The translations under genes were made by a program, and so were the position numbers. From NCBI GenBank assembly GCA_965153455.1, contig OZ234493.1, positions 2,728,001 through 2,792,000 of the forward strand: 64,000 nucleotides of DNA. The letters are read 5' to 3'. Each line of letters begins with the position of its first letter. Position 1 is the first letter of the stretch. Below the pieces are notes generated by a model. It saw nothing but the letters and a program-made list of their open reading frames with translations, made no database searches and had not been told where the DNA came from. The DNA comes from Sphagnum compactum (lineage: Eukaryota; Bryophyta; Sphagnopsida; Sphagnales). Below are positions 63,201 to 64,000 of this stretch, one piece after another.

Positions 63201-64000
63201 GTCAAATATGGTGGAGTGATTGAGGTGTGAGTTGAATGCAAGCCAAAATGGTTAGCATTGCAAATTGCAAGGACATTTATCACAAATTGTGAAACTTTTT
63301 AAAATGTTTTTAAATTATAATTTCTTTTGGATCCTATATTCTTAAATGTACAATATGCCATGAACATAAGGAGCATGGTATGGAAGATTAATGCATGTAC
63401 AATGCAAAGATAGGCAAAAATAAAACACACAAATGTTAAATACCCACATTGAATTGTGACCCGCCAATGAAAACAAGTTGTGAATTCCATTAACATCTAC
63501 AACAAATACCTTTTATGATTATGTGGAAAATTTTGGGGGCCAATATATCTAATTGCAAAGTACATTTGAAGAAGGGTAAAGAGTACACCCAAGCATTCAA
63601 TTAAATATGTAAACCCATGTAAAATTGTTGCAAGTCTTGACTTAACTTTTGAAATTTTGATCATGATGCAAGAACTAAAACAATTCAGTCAATGGTTTAA
63701 ATCTAAAATTCATCCTCACCAACATGTTTTGTACATGTAGTTGGAGTGTTTAAATGTGTCGGCTAGTAGTTCAATTATAACCTATTTGTGGATTGAATAA
63801 CTTTCAACCAATGTGCCCAAAGTGTGTATGAATGTGAGCATTGAAATAACTCCATGATGTGTGAAAGGCATTTTTATAAAGCATGGGAGTTGTACCTACA
63901 TATGTATCTCATCTAGGTAGCATCATTGGAGGATGATGGCATTTGAAGGGGGGAACACCATGGCATTAAAGCAAGATAGATAATGAATTGGCAAGTATAT
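60261..64000. other. Gene-poor AT-rich flank, right end
   Basis: No gene recognised on either strand. At about 62,480-62,570 a phrase like AAAGTTG(A)AAC..GTTG(C/A)CCACCAAA recurs two or three times and gives a minus-strand frame rich in G, T, V and N, a repeat effect. Homopolymer A runs occur around 60,520-60,570. Confidence 0.55.

Noticed and set aside
1-64000. CRISPR arrays, bacterial operons, phage or viral genes
   Set aside because: The sequence is a spliced plant nuclear region. The tandem repeats have no conserved short repeat with unique equal-length spacers, and no viral gene was recognised.

Overview
The window is nuclear DNA of a land plant. Its genes have many introns with GT..AG borders and AT-rich intergenic and intronic DNA, and their products are plant families (a CER3/WAX2-type cuticular wax protein and the plant form of a WD40 protein). 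Relics of hAT and PIF/Harbinger transposons lie in the flanks. The long introns, old repeats and lack of close identity to any flowering-plant gene I know would suit a seed-free vascular plant or bryophyte, but this is a low-confidence inference.

Layout. 1-22 kb is a gene-poor, repeat-rich flank with diverged tandem repeats, a hAT relic and minisatellites. 22.2-29.8 kb holds an 11-exon CER3-like gene on the plus strand (628 codons). 29.8-35.8 kb is repeat DNA with an inverted pair of dispersed elements and a minisatellite. 35.8-41.8 kb holds a 9-exon WD40 gene on the plus strand (430 residues), with two 362-bp MITEs in its introns. 41.8-43.9 kb has a truncated U2 snRNA pseudogene and a 165-bp tandem repeat. 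43.9-46.4 kb is a 7-exon NSE4 gene on the minus strand (395 residues). It is divergent from an unrecognised two-exon gene at 47.3-49.2 kb on the plus strand (549 residues). 50.1-54.2 kb is an 8-exon U2AF35-related (ZRSR2-like) splicing factor gene on the minus strand. 54.2-64 kb is gene-poor AT-rich DNA with a PIF/Harbinger transposase relic and a second copy of a repeat seen near position 1,000.

All exon models were assembled by hand from the sequence. In four of the five genes the product is recognisable as a known family, and in all five the reading phase closes at every junction. The genes form no operon or pathway: they cover wax synthesis, an unknown WD40 role, DNA repair and chromosome structure, an unknown product, and pre-mRNA splicing. 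NSE4 and the unknown gene share an 850-bp intergenic region and may share a promoter.

I found no convincing new multi-gene system. The observations most worth checking are: an in-frame TGA with an open extension at the end of the splicing factor gene, which an 84-nt cryptic intron or readthrough could bypass; a perfect 102-bp duplication of an exon-intron border in the same gene; a U2 snRNA 5' fragment flanked by a 12-bp direct repeat; two MITEs of equal length in one gene; and the unrecognised gene next to NSE4.
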